64,000 bases of DNA, taken from positions 5,394,001-5,458,000 of the forward strand of contig NZ_CP016594.1 in assembly GCF_001698225.1 (NCBI RefSeq), read 5' to 3'. The notes beneath the pieces are model-generated. The model was not told the DNA's origin. It saw only the letters and a list, made by a program, of their open reading frames with translations, and ran no database searches. Each line of letters opens with the position of its first letter. Position 1 is the first letter of the stretch. Below, piece by piece: positions 29,542-37,791 of this stretch. The stretch comes from Gordonia terrae. GTDB taxonomy: Bacteria; Actinomycetota; Actinomycetes; Mycobacteriales; Mycobacteriaceae. The translations under genes were made by a program, and so were the position numbers.

Positions 29542-30944
29542 CGACGCTGGTCGCCGGGATCGATTCGTCGACGCAGTCGTGCAAGGTCGTCGTGTGCGAT
29601 GCCGTCACCGGACGGGTGGTGCGCGCCGGGCAGGCACCACATCCTCCCGGGACCGAGGTGCACCCGGATCACTGGTGGGACGCACTGTGTTCGGCGGCGA
29701 GCGAGGCCGGCGGGCTCGAGGACGTCGCGGCGGTCTCGGTCGCGGGCCAGCAGCACGGCATGGTGTGCCTGGACGAGGCGGGGCGCGTCGTCCGAGACGC
29801 GTTGCTGTGGAACGACACCCGCTCCGCACCGAGCGCGACCGCCCTCGTCGCCGAACTGGGCGGCCCGCAATCCTGGGCACGCTCGGTCGGTGTGGTACCG
29901 GTGGCATCGATCACCGCGACCAAGCTCCGCTGGCTGGCAGACCACGAGCCCGAGCACGCCGACGCCACCGCGGCGGTCTGCCTACCCCATGACTGGCTCA
30001 CCTGGCGCCTGCGCGGGAGCACCGACATCGGTGAACTGATCACCGACCGAAGCGACGCCTCGGGAACCGGCTACTTCAGCGCAGCGGCTGGTGAGTACCG
30101 AGTCGATCTGCTGGAGAGAGCGTTTCGGGGTCGACGGCCGCTGCTCCCCCGCGTACTCGGCCCCGCAGAGCGGGCCGGGACCACCCCGTCGGGGGCCGTC
30201 GTGGGCGCGGGGGCCGGTGACAACGCCTCAGCCGCACTGGGATTGCATGCCGGGCCCGGAGATGCGGTCGTGTCCCTGGGGACGTCGGGCGTGGTCAGTG
30301 CCGTCGGCGACGTGGCGCCGGATGACCCGTCAGGTCTGGTGGCCGGGTTCGCCGACGCGACGGGGCGTCACCTGCCGCTGGTCTGCACGCTCAACGGCGC
30401 ACCGGTGCTGTCGGCGACCGCGACGATGCTCGGCGTGGACCTGGCCGCGTTCGCGCGGTTGGCGATGTCGGCCGAGCCGGGCGCGGGTGGCGTCACGATG
30501 GTGCCGTACCTCGCCGGCGAACGGTCACCGAACCTTCCCCAGGCGACCGGCACACTGGCGGGCCTGACCTCCGCCAATTTCACGCCGGCCTCGATCGCGC
30601 GAGCAGCCGTCGAAGGTCTCATCTCGTCGCTGGTCTTCTGCCGCGAGCAGATCGAGGGGCAGGGCGTCGGGGTCGATCGGGTGTTGCTCACCGGGGGTGG
30701 CGCGAAATCGGCAGCGGTCCGCGAGATCGCGCCGGGCTTGTTCGGCGGCGAGGTCGTCGTACCCGCCGACGGCGAACACGTGGCGCTCGGTGCGGCGCGT
30801 CAAGCAACCTGGGCGCTGACCGGCGAACTCCCCGTGTGGGAGTCTCCGACCCACACGCTCACCGGACCACCCACTCCCGAGGTGTACGCCCGGTACCGCG
30901 AGGCCGCGCGGATGGTCGCGCACGCGCAGGGGTCGTCCGGCTGA
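29538..30944 (+). CDS. xylB: Xylulokinase
   Basis: A 468-residue FGGY-family sugar kinase. The phosphate-1 region is [28 protein letters not shown] is typical of xylulokinase. The catalytic Asp is in [13 protein letters not shown], and the adenosine loop is [18 protein letters not shown]. It phosphorylates D-xylulose to xylulose 5-phosphate, feeding the pentose phosphate pathway. ATG 29538 overlaps the dehydrogenase stop (ATGA). No fructokinase is in this locus, which points to pentitols as at least one natural substrate. Confidence 0.92.
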   Translation: MTTLVAGIDSSTQSCKVVVCDAVTGRVVRAGQAPHPPGTEVHPDHWWDALCSAASEAGGLEDVAAVSVAGQQHGMVCLDEAGRVVRDALLWNDTRSAPSATALVAELGGPQSWARSVGVVPVASITATKLRWLADHEPEHADATAAVCLPHDWLTWRLRGSTDIGELITDRSDASGTGYFSAAAGEYRVDLLERAFRGRRPLLPRVLGPAERAGTTPSGAVVGAGAGDNASAALGLHAGPGDAVVSLGTSGVVSAVGDVAPDDPSGLVAGFADATGRHLPLVCTLNGAPVLSATATMLGVDLAAFARLAMSAEPGAGGVTMVPYLAGERSPNLPQATGTLAGLTSANFTPASIARAAVEGLISSLVFCREQIEGQGVGVDRVLLTGGGAKSAAVREIAPGLFGGEVVVPADGEHVALGAARQATWALTGELPVWESPTHTLTGPPTPEVYARYREAARMVAHAQGSSG

Positions 30945-31017
30945 TACGCCGAAGTCGCGCGCCGAGCGGTCGCACCGGGGACAATGACCCGCAGGTCGGA
31001 CAACCGAGGAGTGCGCG

Positions 31018-31791
31018 ATGGTCGATTGGGACGGCGAGCGTTACGCGGACGTGAGCGCGTTGCAGCGCATGGTCGCCGAGGACTCGATCGGGGATCTGGA
31101 ACTCGCCGGCACCGAGCGACTCCTGGATGTCGGATGCGGCGACGGCTTCATCACGATGCTGCTGGCCGATCGGCTTCCGTCGGGAACTGTTGTGGGCGTC
31201 GACGCTTCGCGGCGGATGATCGAACGCGCGCTGGACCGTGTGCCGGCCGACAACCTGCGCGTGCAGTTCCACGTCGACGACGTCCTCGCCCTGCCGTTCG
31301 ACGACGACTTCGACATCGCGGTGTCGTTCAACGCCCTTCACTGGGTCCACGATCAGGGCGCCGCCCTGCGCGGAATCGCCCGGAGCCTCGTCGACGGGGG
31401 CCGGGCGGTACTGCAGATGGTGTGCGCAACCGACCGACCCAGCATCGAGGACGTCGCCATGCAAGTCGCGGCGCAACCGGAGTGGCAGCGCCACTTCGAC
31501 GGCTTCGACGCGCCGTACGTCCATGTGGAGCCACCTCGGTTCGGGGAACTGGCCACCGACGCCGGCTTCACCGTCGACGACCTGACGGTGAAAGACCTGA
31601 ACTGGCAGTTCGACTCGGTCGACGACTTCCGCGCCTGGTTCGCGGTCGGGGCGTCGGACTGGACGAGCCGGTTGCCGGACGGCGCGGTCGATGACTTCGT
31701 CGATGCCGTCGTCGATCGCTACACCGACGTCGTCGGTGAACCCGCACTGTTCCGCTTCAGCCAGTTACGCGCCTCGCTGACCAGGCCGTAG
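31018..31791 (+). CDS. Class I SAM-dependent methyltransferase
   Basis: A 257-residue methyltransferase. Motif I is LLDVGCGDGF (35-44), followed by VVGVDASRRMIERA and the post-motif region FDIAVSFNALHWVHDQ. The overall pattern resembles trans-aconitate methyltransferase and related small-molecule enzymes. ATG 31018 has a GAGGAG ribosome site. It follows xylB by 73 bases but has no obvious link to polyol metabolism. It converges on the aldo/keto reductase across a large inverted repeat. Acceptor unknown. Confidence 0.85.
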   Translation: MVDWDGERYADVSALQRMVAEDSIGDLELAGTERLLDVGCGDGFITMLLADRLPSGTVVGVDASRRMIERALDRVPADNLRVQFHVDDVLALPFDDDFDIAVSFNALHWVHDQGAALRGIARSLVDGGRAVLQMVCATDRPSIEDVAMQVAAQPEWQRHFDGFDAPYVHVEPPRFGELATDAGFTVDDLTVKDLNWQFDSVDDFRAWFAVGASDWTSRLPDGAVDDFVDAVVDRYTDVVGEPALFRFSQLRASLTRP

Positions 31792-31823
31792 CGCGAAAGC
31801 AACGCCCCCACCCGCCCCGCTCT

Positions 31824-31941
31824 GCTCCCTGAGGAGCGCCCGGAGCTTGCGGAGGGCGCGTCACGAAGGGTCCGGTGACCGAGCCGACGGACCCTTCGTG
31901 ACGCTCGCAAGCTCGCTCCTCAGGGAGCCTCCTCAGGGAGC
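31824..31941. repeat. Long inverted repeat between convergent genes, GAGGAGCG family
   Basis: The left arm begins CTCCCTGAGGAGCG (31825) and ends GTCACGAAGGGTCCG. The right arm begins CGGACCCTTCGTGAC and ends CGCTCCTCAGGGAG, with a further CTCAGGGAGC copy after it. The arms are exact reverse complements over these segments, so a long hairpin can form. It sits between two convergent genes and may act as a bidirectional terminator. The sequence belongs to the same family as the direct arrays at 5.8 and 9.9 kb. Confidence 0.8.
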
Positions 31942-31990
31942 AGGACATGCCACCCGACGAAAAACGGTGCACGGTCGACGGAGCGTCAGG

Positions 31991-32824
31991 TCACTCCGGA
32001 ACGTAGTTGAACGTGTCGGGGTCGGGGCCGATGCGTTCGTCGTTGTTCAGGCGGTCGATCTGGGCGACCTCGGCGTCGGAGAGTTCGAAGTCGAACAGGG
32101 CGAAGTTCTCCTCGACGCGCTTGCGGGTGACCGACTTCGGGAAGACGATGTCACCGCGCTGGATGTGCCACCGCAGGGTGACCTGCGCCGGCGACCGGCC
32201 CTTGGTCTTGGCGATCTCGGTGATGACCGCGTCGTCGGTCACCTTGCCCTGCGCGATCGGCGACCACGCCTCGGTGGCGATCTTGTGCTCGGAGTTGAAC
32301 GCACGCAACGGGTTCTGCGAGAGGTACGGATGCACCTCGATCTGGTTCACCGCGGGCACGATGTCGGCCTCGTGGAAGAGACGCTGCAGATGAGCCTGCT
32401 GGAAGTTCGACACGCCGATTGCGCGCGCCTTGCCGTCGGCATAGGCCTTCTCGAGGGCCTTCCAGGTCTGGACGTAGTCGCCCACCTCGGGCAGCGGCCA
32501 GTGGATCAGGAACAGGTCGATCTGTTCGACGCCGAGGTCGGCCAACGTGCCGTCCAGCGCCTTCAGCGCGGCGTCGTGATCGTGGAAGCCGTTGTTCAGT
32601 TTGCTGGTGATGAAGATGTCGTCGCGAGGAATGCCGGAATCGCGGACCGCCTCACCGACGCCCTTCTCGTTCCCGTACATCTCGGCGGTGTCGATGTGCC
32701 GGTAACCGACCTCGAACGCCGTCAGAGTTGCCTCGCGCGTGTCTTCCGGCGGAATCTGAAAGACTCCGAAACCCAACTGCGGGATGGTGACTCCGTTGTT
32801 GAGGGTGATGGTGGGGACTGTCAT
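31991..32824 (-). CDS. Aldo/keto reductase
   Basis: A 277-residue (beta/alpha)8 NADPH-dependent reductase, close to the actinobacterial 2,5-diketo-D-gluconate reductase-like group. The catalytic tetrad is visible: Asp and Tyr in DTAEMYGNE, Lys in FITSKLNN and His in LFLIHWPLP. The NADP-binding end reads VFPKSVTRKRVEENFALFDF. ATG 32824 is preferred to the upstream GTG because a GAGAGGA site precedes it. It lies in the same direction as pknK, 155 bases away, with no clear functional link. Confidence 0.92.
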   Translation of the reverse strand: MTVPTITLNNGVTIPQLGFGVFQIPPEDTREATLTAFEVGYRHIDTAEMYGNEKGVGEAVRDSGIPRDDIFITSKLNNGFHDHDAALKALDGTLADLGVEQIDLFLIHWPLPEVGDYVQTWKALEKAYADGKARAIGVSNFQQAHLQRLFHEADIVPAVNQIEVHPYLSQNPLRAFNSEHKIATEAWSPIAQGKVTDDAVITEIAKTKGRSPAQVTLRWHIQRGDIVFPKSVTRKRVEENFALFDFELSDAEVAQIDRLNNDERIGPDPDTFNYVPE

Positions 32825-32978
32825 GAGCACTTGTCCTCTCGTAGGGGTCTGGAGACGTCGGTCGCGCAGGTCTCCGCTACGACCTGTTCGGGACGCCCGA
32901 CATCGGGGCGCCCGGCCGCGGCCACGTTCAGGTTCAAGTCGATCCGGCGGTCCCGGTATTCCCCATGGGTCGTCGGCC

Positions 32979-35900
32979 CTACGTCTCGTCGCCGATCACG
33001 CGGTCGAGGAAGTCAGGGGACAACGACGCCGCCTCTGCGCGCTCACCTGCGCGGACACCGGAGGCGACGTGTTCGACGAGCCGCCGGAACTCGTCGCCGC
33101 CGTCCAACGGATATCGCACCAGCCCGGCCTCGGCGCACTGCTCCAGCACCGTCACGGTGAGGTCATACGCCTCGTCGAACCGTCCCGCAGCCCCGAGGCA
33201 CACGGCGAGCAGTCGTTGCGCACGCAGCAGAGCTCGCCGCCGTCCGGTCCCGGTCAGAGCGTCCACCCACCGTTGCGCCCGCCCGCACGCGGCGTCCGAC
33301 GCGTGCGGGTCGACGTCGGAGTCCAGCGACAATCGGATCGCGGTCTCGGCGTCGAGTTGCGCGACGATCGCGGCGATGCCCTGACGCGGCACATCCGCGC
33401 CGGGATCGACGCGGGGCACGATGGGCAACCGGGTCGGGAGGCGCCGCGTCACCTGCTCGTTCTCGGCGAGGGCACGGAGTCGTGGGGTGCCCAGACGCTG
33501 GGCCACGTGCACGGCTTCATCCAGATACCGCGCCGCGGTGTCCTGATCGCCGCGGCACAATGCCACTCGCGCTCCGACGAGGTGGCGCGCCTCGATCATG
33601 TCGACGACTCCCTCGGCCGCCCCGATCAGAAAGCTCTCGTCCAGCAGACGCTCGGTTTCCTCCAGTTGGCCACGTTCGTAGAGGATCTCGGCGAGTAGAG
33701 CGCAGGCGAGCCGGGCGCCCTGCGACTGTGTCGGAGAACCGCGTTCGCGTGACAGCCGGAGTCCGGTACGAAAACACGCTTCGGCGCGGTCGAGGTCGAG
33801 CTGCTCGAAGAAGGCGAGCCCGTCGAGCCCGTAGCCGTACATCACCGCGTACGGACCGGTGTTGCGTTGATGCGCCGGGATCGCGCGTTGTTGCCAGCGA
33901 TGGGCTTCGTCGAAGTCGAATCGCATGGTGGCGCCGAGGGTTCCGACATTGTGGATGGCCGACACGAGGAACGGGGACAATCCCTCCAGGTCCTCGGCGA
34001 GGCTCGCCACGAGTTCGTCGAGCCCGTCCAGACGGTCGGAGATGGCGCGTACGCACGCGTCGGCGATATCCGCTTCGCGGCGAATCCCCGCGGCCGCGTC
34101 CGATCGCGGCAATCGTTCGAGGGCTATCCGGACCCGTTCGAGAGACGACTCCGCCAGCGCGGCCCGGTGCAGGAGGAGGTTCGCCCAGGCGAGCTGCAGT
34201 TGCAGGATCGGATTGGCCGCGACCGTCACCGGCGGCAGCTTCTCGATCAGTGTGAGCAGGGTGGTCATCCGTGAATGCTCGATGAGCGACCGGCCGTCGG
34301 TCTCGACCAGTTCGACGGCGCGATCGGCATCACCGGCGGCGAGCGCGTGGTCAACGGCCTCGGTGAGCATGCCGTGCCGGGCGAACCACTCCGAGGCCTT
34401 GCGATGAAGCGGTGTGATCAGTTGCGGCTCATCGCGTTCGAGCCTCCGACGGAGGAATTCGACGAAGAGCGAGTGGAACCGGAACCACTCACCGGCTTGG
34501 TCCACCCGGGTGAGGAAGAGGTCTCGGACCTCCACCTCCTCGAGCAGGGCCTGCCCCCGGGGCTCGCCACTCAGGGTTGTCGCGAGGTCGGCGCAGATCC
34601 GTTCCGGCAACGACACTTTCAAGAGGAATTGCAGAATCTCCGGCTCCAGGACCCCGAGAACGTTCTCGGCCAGGAAGTCACCGATCGCATGATGCCGTCC
34701 GGAGATGTCACCGATCAGCTCGGACGGCTCGCCGGATCTGCGCAGGGAGACACACGCCAGCTGGAGTGCGGCCACCCACCCGTCGGTGGACGACCACAGT
34801 TCGGCGACCTGGTCGGCGCGAAGGTCCAGCCCGGCGACGTCACGGAGGAATCGCTCGGCCTCGTCGGCATCGAAACATAGTGCCGACATGTCGATCTCGA
34901 TGATCTCGTCGTGCACTTGCAGGCGACTCACCGGAAGGCCGGCCCGGGTCCGGCTGGTCACGATCACCTGCAGGTGGTGACATCCGTGCTCGAGCAGATA
35001 GTCCATTGCTCCGATGACCGCCGCGTCCGTGACCCGATGCCAGTCGTCGATGACGAGCGCGATCCGCCGTCCTCGCGCGTGGACATCGTTGATCAGAGAC
35101 GTCAGCACGTACTCGTCGGCGCGGTCGCCGTGTTCTTCGACCACCGCCGCGAGATCCCCGACCGTGTCCGGGTCCGCCCGGCCGAGCGCCTCGATGAGGT
35201 CGGCGAGGAACCTCGCCAGGCCGTCGTCGCTGTCGTCGACCGTCAGCCAGGCCACCGGTACGCCGTCCTCCGCGAGCTTCTCGGCCCACTGCGCAGCGAC
35301 CGTGGTCTTCCCGTAGCCGGTGGGTGCGTGGATGAGCGTGAGTCGTCGCAACTTGCCGTCTCGCAGGGTTTCCAGCAGCCGAGACCTGGCGACCTGTGCC
35401 CGCGGCCGAACGGGAGCCCGGAACTTCGTCGACGGCATGGGCAGATTCATCGTCGTGCGTCGCCGCTGCGGAGTGGTCGGCGTCGCGGGCCCCATGGCCC
35501 CGGCGGGCAGCGCCATCTCGTCGAGCGGGACCCCGAGCAGTCCCTGCGCGTTCCGCAGTTCCTCACCGAGCGCCAGTGCGGAGTCGGGGCGGTCTTCGGG
35601 TTCGCGCGCCATCGCGTGTTCGATACAACCGGACACCTCTGCGGGAAACCCGGCGGCCGCGAGGTCCGGGACCCCCTCGCTCGCCACTCGGAGGAAGTGC
35701 GCGACGACCTGCTCTCCGCTGCGTCGCTCGAAGGCGGCATGCCCGGTCAGTGCGCAGAACAGGGTCGCGCCGAGCCCGTAGACGTCAGAGGTCACCGAGG
35801 GAGCGGCGCCCGCGAGCAGCTCGGGTGCGGTGAAGGCCGGCGACCCGGTGACCAGGTCGGCATCGGTCTCGAAGCCCCCGCTGATGCGCGCGATCCCGAA

Positions 35901-36401
35901 GTCTGTCAGCTGGGGTTCGCTGTACTCGGTGATGAGGATGTTCCCCGGTTTGATGTCGCGATGCAGTGTGCCCGCACGGTGCGCGGTCTCGAGGGCGCCG
36001 GCCACCTTGATCCCCAGGCGCAAAATCTCGCGCCACTCGAGAGGGCCGTCCTTGCGAATGCGCACGTCGAGCGACGCGTGGGGGTGATATTGCATCACGA
36101 TGAACGGAAAGCCCTCGGGCGTCGAACCCACCTCGAGGATGTTGACGATGTTCGGGTGACCGGAGAGACGGCCCATGGCGCGCTGCTCGCGAACGAATCG
36201 CTCGAGGTTCTCCTTGTCGAGGTGATCCGTCAGCACCTTCACCGCGACGTCGCGGTCGAGAGCCGGTTGCCGACAGCGGTACACCGCTCCGTAACCGCCA
36301 CGCCCGATCTCGACCGGGTCGGCGAAACCCGCACCCACCAATTCACCTGCGACGTCGCGAACGGCATCGCGCTGTGTGGTCAACGGATCGTTCTCGACCA
36401 T
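32979..36401 (-). CDS. pknK: PknK-type Ser/Thr kinase fused to a MalT-like ATPase
   Basis: A 1140-residue regulator matching mycobacterial PknK in layout and length. The kinase domain spans about 28-290 with GRGGYG (33-38), Lys55, HRD (147-149), DFG (167-169) and APE (192-194). Then comes a STAND-type ATPase with Walker A APTGYGKTT (359-367) and Walker B-like LVIDDWH. A long alpha-helical, TPR-like region runs from about 600 to 1140. I see no C-terminal LuxR HTH, unlike MalT. ATG 36401 has a GAGG site. In M. tuberculosis PknK modulates transcription and slow growth; targets here are unknown. Confidence 0.93.
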   Translation of the reverse strand: MVENDPLTTQRDAVRDVAGELVGAGFADPVEIGRGGYGAVYRCRQPALDRDVAVKVLTDHLDKENLERFVREQRAMGRLSGHPNIVNILEVGSTPEGFPFIVMQYHPHASLDVRIRKDGPLEWREILRLGIKVAGALETAHRAGTLHRDIKPGNILITEYSEPQLTDFGIARISGGFETDADLVTGSPAFTAPELLAGAAPSVTSDVYGLGATLFCALTGHAAFERRSGEQVVAHFLRVASEGVPDLAAAGFPAEVSGCIEHAMAREPEDRPDSALALGEELRNAQGLLGVPLDEMALPAGAMGPATPTTPQRRRTTMNLPMPSTKFRAPVRPRAQVARSRLLETLRDGKLRRLTLIHAPTGYGKTTVAAQWAEKLAEDGVPVAWLTVDDSDDGLARFLADLIEALGRADPDTVGDLAAVVEEHGDRADEYVLTSLINDVHARGRRIALVIDDWHRVTDAAVIGAMDYLLEHGCHHLQVIVTSRTRAGLPVSRLQVHDEIIEIDMSALCFDADEAERFLRDVAGLDLRADQVAELWSSTDGWVAALQLACVSLRRSGEPSELIGDISGRHHAIGDFLAENVLGVLEPEILQFLLKVSLPERICADLATTLSGEPRGQALLEEVEVRDLFLTRVDQAGEWFRFHSLFVEFLRRRLERDEPQLITPLHRKASEWFARHGMLTEAVDHALAAGDADRAVELVETDGRSLIEHSRMTTLLTLIEKLPPVTVAANPILQLQLAWANLLLHRAALAESSLERVRIALERLPRSDAAAGIRREADIADACVRAISDRLDGLDELVASLAEDLEGLSPFLVSAIHNVGTLGATMRFDFDEAHRWQQRAIPAHQRNTGPYAVMYGYGLDGLAFFEQLDLDRAEACFRTGLRLSRERGSPTQSQGARLACALLAEILYERGQLEETERLLDESFLIGAAEGVVDMIEARHLVGARVALCRGDQDTAARYLDEAVHVAQRLGTPRLRALAENEQVTRRLPTRLPIVPRVDPGADVPRQGIAAIVAQLDAETAIRLSLDSDVDPHASDAACGRAQRWVDALTGTGRRRALLRAQRLLAVCLGAAGRFDEAYDLTVTVLEQCAEAGLVRYPLDGGDEFRRLVEHVASGVRAGERAEAASLSPDFLDRVIGDET

Positions 36402-36617
36402 GATCTGCCTCGATCGCGTGTCGATCGGCTGCTGCCCTGTCCAGCCTACTCAGGCATGCGTCGGGAGCGGGGCTTTCGTTACCAGAGCGGAGTGCCCCCG
36501 GACCGAGCGGCCACACCAATTCGGCCCCTGCGTTTCCCAACCGTCGACATCTGTGACAGAGTTGACGCGCAGCCATCGGTCTTGGTGGTTGCTCACTGAA
36601 GAAAGAAGTACAGCAGT

Positions 36618-36821
36618 ATGGCACAGGGAACCGTCAAGTGGTTCAACGGCGAAAAGGGCTTCGGCTTCATCGCTCCCGACGACCAGGGCGCAGACGTCTT
36701 CGTCCACTACTCCTCGATCACCGGTAGCGGCTTCCGCAACCTCGAGGAGAACCAGCGTGTCGAATTCGACGTGGAGCAGGGTGCCAAGGGCCCCCAGGCT
36801 ACCAACGTCAGCGCGCTCTGA
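36618..36821 (+). CDS. cspA: Cold-shock protein, CspA family
   Basis: A 67-residue single cold-shock domain. RNP-1 is KGFGFIAP and RNP-2 is DVFVHYSSI, and it starts [12 protein letters not shown]. It binds single-stranded RNA and DNA as an RNA chaperone. The AAGAAAG stretch before ATG 36618 is its ribosome site. The leader is up to 200 bases long, which would allow post-transcriptional control, though no specific element was identified. A strong hairpin follows the stop. It is divergent from pknK. Confidence 0.96.
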   Translation: MAQGTVKWFNGEKGFGFIAPDDQGADVFVHYSSITGSGFRNLEENQRVEFDVEQGAKGPQATNVSAL

Positions 36822-36835
36822 GCTCCTGACTTTCG

Positions 36836-36877
36836 CGAAACGCCCCACTCGGCCATCAGGTCGGACGGGGCGTTTCG
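36836..36877 (+). terminator. Hairpin after cspA
   Basis: Perfect 11-bp arms CGAAACGCCCC (36836) and GGGGCGTTTCG (36867) around a 20-base loop, starting 14 bases after the cspA stop. A short T-containing tail (TCGTCT) follows. Confidence 0.8.
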
Positions 36878-36899
36878 TCGTCTCCGGGGCGTAGACGCA

Positions 36900-36923
36900 A
36901 TCTGATAACGTTCGTATTCAGAT
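36900..36923. promoter_or_regulatory. Palindromic operator candidate upstream of the MpaB-type gene
   Basis: Symmetric blocks ATCTGA..ACG..CGT..TCAGAT span 24 bases, ending 28 bases before the GTG start at 36952. Size and symmetry suit a TetR-type dimer-pair site. No regulator gene is adjacent, so the cognate protein must be elsewhere. Confidence 0.5.
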
Positions 36924-36951
36924 ATCGGTCTGGTACGGACGGGAGACGAGT

Positions 36952-37719
36952 GTGCCGCTCGACGAGAACTCATTGCTCTGGCGCTACGTGGGAGACCGCC
37001 GGTTCGTCATGGCGATCTGCCGGGCCGTGTCCCTGCAGATGTTGCACCCGTCGATAGCCGCCGCCACCCACGAGTTCTCGATGGTCCAGAATCGGGTGTA
37101 CGTCCACAAACGGCGAACGACTCCCTGCATCATCCGGTCGGCATACGAAGACGACTTCGACGCCTTGCGACGAATCCGGTACAGCCACGACCACTTTCAC
37201 GGTCGACGCCCCGACGGCCGGCGTTACCACGCACTCAACCCGGAGGTCTTCCTCTTCGAGCACGCGACATACGTCGATGCGCTGTTCACCTGTGTCGACG
37301 TGTTCTTCGACGGACTCGACCCCGACGACCGCGAGCAGCTGTACGCCGAGACCTGCGAGTGGTACGGCCGATACGGAATCTCCACTCGCACGCTGCCGAC
37401 GACGCTGAGCGACTTCCGGGACTACTTCACCGAGGCGCTGGCCACCGAACTCGATCCCGACCCGGGTCTGGGGTGGTACCGGGAGCAGCTGCTTCGGCCC
37501 GACTATTGGTATTTCCGCGCACTTCCGACGCCCGCTGTGCGCGCCATCCAGCATCCCGTGGCCGCCGGGCACCTGGGACTGACGCCGTCGCGGTCCGACC
37601 GGCGCGTTCTCGCGACCACCGCGTCGATGCTGAGGACCGCAGACAGGGTCGCCCCGGCACACAACATCTGGCCGGGCGAGGTGCGCGCCAAAGTCCTCGC
37701 GGCACGTCGACCGTCCTGA
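36952..37719 (+). CDS. MpaB-like oxygenase (DUF2236)
   Basis: A 255-residue member of the DUF2236/MpaB family, which includes the latex-clearing protein Lcp and fungal MpaB and is thought to bind haem b. Conserved family positions are visible in LQMLHPSIAAATHEFS and in RYHALNPEVFLFEHATYVDALF, with the His residues as likely metal ligands. It has no signal peptide, so it is cytoplasmic, unlike secreted Lcp. It starts at GTG 36952 after a GAGACGAG stretch. Substrate unknown. The glycerolipid operon begins 72 bases downstream. Confidence 0.85.
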   Translation: MPLDENSLLWRYVGDRRFVMAICRAVSLQMLHPSIAAATHEFSMVQNRVYVHKRRTTPCIIRSAYEDDFDALRRIRYSHDHFHGRRPDGRRYHALNPEVFLFEHATYVDALFTCVDVFFDGLDPDDREQLYAETCEWYGRYGISTRTLPTTLSDFRDYFTEALATELDPDPGLGWYREQLLRPDYWYFRALPTPAVRAIQHPVAAGHLGLTPSRSDRRVLATTASMLRTADRVAPAHNIWPGEVRAKVLAARRPS

Positions 37720-37791
37720 CGAAAACCCGCCCTCCCCGATGTAGTCCACGTCACAATGAGGCGTGGTACGGCCCGAGGAGACGTGAGGGTG

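Noticed and set aside
28719..30944. 741-codon reading of the xylulokinase frame
   Set aside because: The extension overlaps the mannitol dehydrogenase gene in another frame and is Arg-rich; xylB starts at 29538.
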